A stretch of DNA of 64,000 bases from Myceligenerans indicum. Its GTDB lineage: Bacteria > Actinomycetota > Actinomycetes > Actinomycetales > Cellulomonadaceae. Position numbers and translations under genes: made by a program. Positions 60,547 to 64,000 of this stretch are shown here, piece by piece (the first letter of the stretch is position 1; every line of letters starts with the position of its first letter). Where the stretch lies: assembly GCF_016742955.1 (NCBI RefSeq), contig NZ_JABBYC010000015.1, positions 23,712-87,711 on the forward strand. The letters are read 5' to 3'. The notes under the pieces were generated by a model. The model searched no databases. It had not been told where the DNA came from and saw only the letters and a list, made by a program, of their open reading frames with translations.

Positions 60547-61371
60547 TCAGACCAGCCCGTGTCGATGGGCGAGCACGACAGCCTGCACACGGTCCCTCAG
60601 GTGGAGCTTGGACAGCAGGTTGGAGACGTGGGTCTTGACCGTCGCCTCACCGAGCCACAGGTGCTCGGCGATCTCGCCGTTCGACAGGCCCGTCCCCACC
60701 AGCTCCAGCACCTCCCGTTCCCGCGGGGTCAGGGTCGTGAGAACGCCGCCCGGCTCGGAGTGCGGGCCCGGTGACCCGCTCGGGGCGCCGCCGCGACCCG
60801 GCGTCCCGCCTCGGCCAGGGTTTCCGGTCTGACCGTGGGTTCCGATCCGTGCAGACGTTCGCCCCGGCCCAGGTGCTTCGCCGGGCGCGGTCGCCTCGTG
60901 CGGCGCGGCCGTTCCGTTCGCCGATGCCGGGACACCGGGCCCCGCCCCCGCCGCGCCGTCGACCATCTGCCGGATCACCCGCCGCGTGACCTCCGGGGCG
61001 AGGAGCGCATGGCCCGCCGCGACCGTGCGGACGGCCTCGACCATCCGTTCGGCTTCCGAGTTCTTCAGCAGGAAGCCGCTCGCACCGGCCGACAAGGCCT
61101 GGAACACGTACTCGTCGTTGTCGAACGTGGTCAGGACCAGCACCTTCGCGAGCTCCTCGGCGGCGAGGCGGCGTGTCGCCTCGATCCCGTCCATCACCGG
61201 CATCTGCACGTCCATGAGCACGATGTCGGGCCGCAGCTCCCGGGCCCGGTCCACGGCCTCGGCGCCGTCGGCGGCCTCGCCGACCACCTCGATGTCGTCC
61301 TCCACCGAGAGGATGAGGGCGAAGCCTGAGCGGACGAGCTGCTGGTCGTCCACCAGGAGGACGCGGATCAT
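60547..61371 (-). CDS. NarL/LuxR-family response regulator
   Basis: A 274-residue transcription factor. Receiver residues are intact: D8/D9 in VLLVDDQQ, phospho-acceptor D54 in DIVLMDVQMP, Thr in VLVLTTFD and Lys in GFLLKNSE. An unusual Gly/Pro/Ala-rich linker of about 75 residues (135-210) separates it from the LuxR HTH (LTPREREVLELVGTGLSNGE, EATVKTHVSNLLSKL). It is coupled to the kinase gene upstream: the kinase stop and this ATG overlap as ATGA. Confidence 0.94.
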   Translation of the reverse strand: MIRVLLVDDQQLVRSGFALILSVEDDIEVVGEAADGAEAVDRARELRPDIVLMDVQMPVMDGIEATRRLAAEELAKVLVLTTFDNDEYVFQALSAGASGFLLKNSEAERMVEAVRTVAAGHALLAPEVTRRVIRQMVDGAAGAGPGVPASANGTAAPHEATAPGEAPGPGRTSARIGTHGQTGNPGRGGTPGRGGAPSGSPGPHSEPGGVLTTLTPREREVLELVGTGLSNGEIAEHLWLGEATVKTHVSNLLSKLHLRDRVQAVVLAHRHGLV

Positions 61372-62888
61372 GAACGGTCTCCCTCGGGCGCGACGGGTTC
61401 GGCCGACGAGGCGTACCGGGCGGGCTCGACGCCCCAGGCCGCAGCGCGTCCGGCAGGCACGGTGCGCTCCGGGCCCTCGGCTCGCCCTGCGGCCCCGGAC
61501 GCCGAGTGTTCCCGGCCCGGGCCGCCGGCGGGCAGCGGCAGACGGACGCGAACGCGGAACCCCACGGTCGCGCGCGGCCCGGCCTCCACCTCACCGTCGT
61601 GGGCGGCGGCCCGCTCCTGGATGCCGACCAGTCCGAGGCCGCTCCCCGACGTTCCCGGGAGTGGCCGGCCGTCGTCGAGCACCTCGACCTCGGCCCAGCC
61701 GTGCGGCATCGGCGGCTCGCCGTCATGGCTGACGCGAAGCGTCACGGACGCGCCGCGTGCCGTCGAGTGCTTCCGCACGTTGTTCAACGCCTCCTGGGTG
61801 GTGCGGTACAGCGCCGCGCCGATCGGTCCGGGAACGGACGCGCTCGCCCCGGTCGGCTCCTCGACCAGGCGGTACACGCAGGCCAGGCCGTCCGTGGTGT
61901 CTCCGGCGAGCGTGGCGATACCTGCCAGGTTCGCGGTGCTGGCGGAGTCCGCCGGGGCGGTGCTGCCCGGTGGTGTCCCGTCCACCTGCCGCAGCGTCCC
62001 CACGAGGCCGCGCATCTGTTCGACGCCCTCCCGGGAGGACCTCTCGATCACGCCGAGCGCCTCCGTGGCCCGGGCCGGATCCTTGGTGAGCACCCGCCGG
62101 GCCGCGGCTGCCTGGACGCCGATCACCGAGACGTGGTGTGCGACGACATCGTGCAGCTCCCGCGCGATCCGCAGGCGCTCCTCCAGGACCGCGTGGTCCC
62201 GCAGCTCCTGGGCCTGCCGTTCGATGGTCGCTGTCTGCTCGGCGACCTGCTGCCGGCGACGTGCGCCGTGCCAGGAGACCTGACCCAGGATGATCGCGCC
62301 GCCGAAGTACGCGACGTTCACCAGGAGCTGGTAGAGGGTGAGCGCCACCCACGGGGAGAACAGTCCCGGGTTGTCGCCCCCGATGTACTCGAGGAACTCG
62401 TCGCGCACGGCGGCATCCGTGACCTGGACCGCGATCCAGCCGAACATCGTCAGCAGGACCACGCCGACCGCGATCAGCATCGCGCGCCGGTCCCGCGCCC
62501 ACGCGACGCCGGAGTAGAGCGCCATGAAGTAGGTGACCTGCAACGCGGCGATCTGTGTCACGGCCCCGTTGAACAGGCCCGTGCCGAGGAACAGCGCGTA
62601 GACCGCGAGCATCGCGGTGATCGGGTAGCGACGCCGCCAGGCGAGCGGGACGGCCGTCACGCCGGCGAGGAGGTGTGGGAGCCAGTCGGGGCCCTCGCGG
62701 CCGTGGCCCGCCTCGAACATTCCGGCGCTGCGCCCGAGCTCGGCGGCGGCGACGGTCATCACCACGATGCAGGCCCCGAGGATCAGGTCGTTCCGGTAGG
62801 CGCGGCGTGGGTCGTCGGGCAGATGATCCCACTCGGCGTCCACGCCGAACCACTGGGCGAGTCGGGCAAGGGCGTTCACGGACCTCAC
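61368..62888 (-). CDS. DesK/NarX-type sensor histidine kinase
   Basis: A 506-residue membrane kinase partnering the regulator encoded next. Several N-terminal helices (about 34-205) form a membrane-embedded sensor. The HisKA_3 domain has RIARELHDVVAHHVSVIGVQ with phospho-acceptor H246. The HATPase region has ALYRTTQEALNNVRKHS and GSGLGLVGIQERAAAHDG. The C-terminal 60 residues are a low-complexity tail (GGPGREHSASGAAGRAEGPE). GTG 62888 is used; GTG 62879 is equally possible. The signal is unknown. Confidence 0.9.
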   Translation of the reverse strand: MRSVNALARLAQWFGVDAEWDHLPDDPRRAYRNDLILGACIVVMTVAAAELGRSAGMFEAGHGREGPDWLPHLLAGVTAVPLAWRRRYPITAMLAVYALFLGTGLFNGAVTQIAALQVTYFMALYSGVAWARDRRAMLIAVGVVLLTMFGWIAVQVTDAAVRDEFLEYIGGDNPGLFSPWVALTLYQLLVNVAYFGGAIILGQVSWHGARRRQQVAEQTATIERQAQELRDHAVLEERLRIARELHDVVAHHVSVIGVQAAAARRVLTKDPARATEALGVIERSSREGVEQMRGLVGTLRQVDGTPPGSTAPADSASTANLAGIATLAGDTTDGLACVYRLVEEPTGASASVPGPIGAALYRTTQEALNNVRKHSTARGASVTLRVSHDGEPPMPHGWAEVEVLDDGRPLPGTSGSGLGLVGIQERAAAHDGEVEAGPRATVGFRVRVRLPLPAGGPGREHSASGAAGRAEGPERTVPAGRAAAWGVEPARYASSAEPVAPEGDRS

Positions 62889-62976
62889 CCTAGGCGGACG
62901 GCCGCGGCGCCGACCTCCCCCCGCGGGTGGATCCGGTACGAGGCTCGCTCGCCGGGCAGTCCGGTGGCCGGCGGAT

Positions 62977-63080
62977 GGCGGCCGTACCGCCGAGGGCTGC
63001 CGCCACCGAGGGCGGCCGTACCGCCGAGGGCAGCCGCCACCGAGGGCGGCCGGGCTACCGAGGGCTGCCGGGCTACCGGA
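62977..63080. repeat. Tandem 34-bp repeats after the ArsA-like gene
   Basis: Two 34-base units at 62977-63010 and 63011-63044 begin GGCGGCCGTACCGCCGAGGG and differ at one position (GGCTG versus GGCAG). Two shorter related copies follow to 63080, crossing the stop codon of the ATPase gene at 63073. The units are internally self-complementary (GGCGG and CCGCC). Confidence 0.7.
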
Positions 63081-63965
63081 GGCCGCCGAAGCCGGCAAGC
63101 GCGTCCTCGCCGACGACGTCGTCGGGCAGCAGGTTCGTCTCCGCGCGGGGAAGCCCGGGGAGGGCGTCTTCCAGGGCGCGCAGGTGCGCCTCCTCGCGGG
63201 CACGTCGCGCGTCCAGCAGGGCCCCCGCGTCCGCCGGGGACCGCTTGTTGACCACCAGGGCGCCGACGTCGACCCCGAGCTTCGCGAGCTGCCGGTGCAG
63301 TTCGATCGTCTCCAGCACGGGAAGCCGCTCGGCAGCCAGGACCAGCACGAACGTCGTGAGCTCGGGATCGGACAGGACCTCGCGCAGCCGCTCGAACCGG
63401 GTCCGACGGCGCAGCAGCACCCGCCGGATCTCCCCGTCTCGTTCGGCACGCGGATCCCGCCGGCCCACCAGCTCGCCCGCACCGGCGTCGTCGGCGTCAT
63501 CGCCGGTCAGGCCACGGAGCGCGGCCCCGAAGCGAGCGGAGCGCTCCTGCCGGCGCAGCAGCCCCTCGGTCCAGGCGGACATGGTCTCGGGCAGCGCCAT
63601 GAGGCGGGCCGTGTGTCCGGAGGGCGCGGTGTCGAAGACCACCAGGTCGTAGGAGGCCAGACCGGTCTCGACGGCGTCGGCGATGCGTTCGAGGACGGCG
63701 GCCTCGTGCGTCCCGGGCGCTTCCCGGGCCAGCTCCAGGTGCCGCGTGACCTCACCGGACAACCGCTCCGGCATGAGTCGCCGCAGCGTCCCTCCCACCT
63801 CGTCGAGGTGTCGCTCCACGGTCCGCCCGGGATCGATCTCCACCCCGTCGACATACCCGCGCCCGTCGACACCGCCACCTCCGCCGAGAACGACATCGGC
63901 GTCGATCTCAGCGTCAGTAACAACGTTATCGTCGTGGTCGCCGCCGGGGCTGGGGGTGGTGGGGG
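63073..63965 (-). CDS. ArsA-family ATPase, 5' end missing (contig end)
   Basis: The coding frame is open from the contig end to a TAG at 63073. The visible part has VFDTAPSGHTARLMALPETM (the ArsA DTAPTGH switch motif, here TAPSGH), VLAAERLPVLETIELHRQLA, and VVNKRSPADAGALLDARRAR. The P-loop that opens all ArsA proteins lies beyond the contig end. A GTG at 63843 could look like a start but is internal. In actinobacteria, ArsA-like pairs sit near whiB genes and their targets are unclear, so an arsenite role is not assumed. The last bases before the adapter (Gly/Pro-rich) may be low-quality. Confidence 0.8.
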
Positions 63966-64000
63966 CTGTCTCTTATACACATCTCCGAGCCCACGAGACG
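63966..64000. other. Nextera sequencing-adapter sequence at contig end (artefact)
   Basis: CTGTCTCTTATACACATCT (63966-63984) is the Tn5 mosaic end used in Nextera libraries, and the next 15 bases, CCGAGCCCACGAGAC, are the read-2 adapter. It is not genomic. An apparent reading frame starting MYKRQ here is the typical artefact of such adapters. Confidence 0.98.

Noticed and set aside
63507..63980. A frame starting MYKRQ at the contig end
   Set aside because: Its start is inside the Nextera adapter and it overlaps the ArsA-like gene out of frame.
1..64000. tRNA, rRNA or tmRNA genes
   Set aside because: No cloverleaf with a conserved TTCRA loop or ribosomal RNA sequence was seen on either strand by eye; a dedicated scan could still find a missed tRNA.

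Overview
This 64-kb window is a very GC-rich chromosomal segment of an actinobacterium. The support is direct: NYN/OST-HTH and EspR-like proteins, a C-terminal PASTA class A penicillin-binding protein, myo-inositol-phosphate synthase, GTG and TTG starts, and an rpsF-ssb-rpsR-rplI block. The overall gene set resembles Micrococcales, perhaps Promicromonosporaceae or a relative, but that placement is inference. There are no rRNA or tRNA genes, no insertion sequences and no CRISPR array. The last 35 bases are not genomic: they read as a Nextera sequencing adapter, so the right edge is a contig end.

Layout: 1-6.2 kb holds metF (cut by the window edge) with a SAM-type riboswitch, an NYN nuclease-like protein, an acyltransferase, tag, a DinB-like thiol transferase, a small membrane-anchored protein and rlmC. 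6.2-9 kb carries a fused sigma/anti-sigma membrane protein and a shorter relative that keeps only the sigma-2-like and zinc-finger ends; a third relative lies at 18 kb. 9.5-13 kb holds a voltage-gated channel with a Cav-like filter, a stress membrane protein, a lipoprotein and a TrkH/KtrB K+ channel. 13.3-17.3 kb is a cell-wall block: two NlpC/P60 hydrolases, one behind a c-di-AMP riboswitch, and a GH25 lysozyme. 18.4-21 kb holds an alpha-carbonic anhydrase lipoprotein and an NhaA-thioredoxin fusion. 21.3-26.7 kb holds exported proteins, then an EspR-like regulator facing a coupled pair (ImmA/IrrE-type protease plus a DUF6545-like/PAP2-like membrane protein), a plausible uncharacterised system.

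27-33.5 kb is a copper island: two CsoR-type operators, copZ, copA, a His-rich CopB-type ATPase, a DUF2306 protein, then a decayed doxX tail abutting a MarR gene. 33.5-40.5 kb holds a hexapeptide acyltransferase-toroid fusion, aidB, a polysaccharide deacetylase, an AI-2E-type permease and a VOC protein. 40.6-44.6 kb holds dnaB, an array of DnaA-box-like repeats between dnaB and a MATE transporter, and a winged-helix regulator. 45-53.6 kb is a pair of large tandem secreted subtilases that share both ends but differ in the middle. 53.8-60.5 kb holds a padR-ino1 operon, ponA, and rpsF-ssb-rpsR-rplI. 60.5-64 kb holds a NarL/DesK-like two-component pair and the 5'-truncated ArsA-like ATPase.

Themes: envelope remodelling and secretion dominate (hydrolases, PBP, deacetylase, subtilases). 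Ion homeostasis is the second theme (KtrB, NhaA, voltage-gated channel, copper). The DnaA-box array, dnaB and the rpsF-rplI block suggest the region lies in the origin-proximal half of the chromosome, but no dnaA, dnaN or classical oriC is present here.
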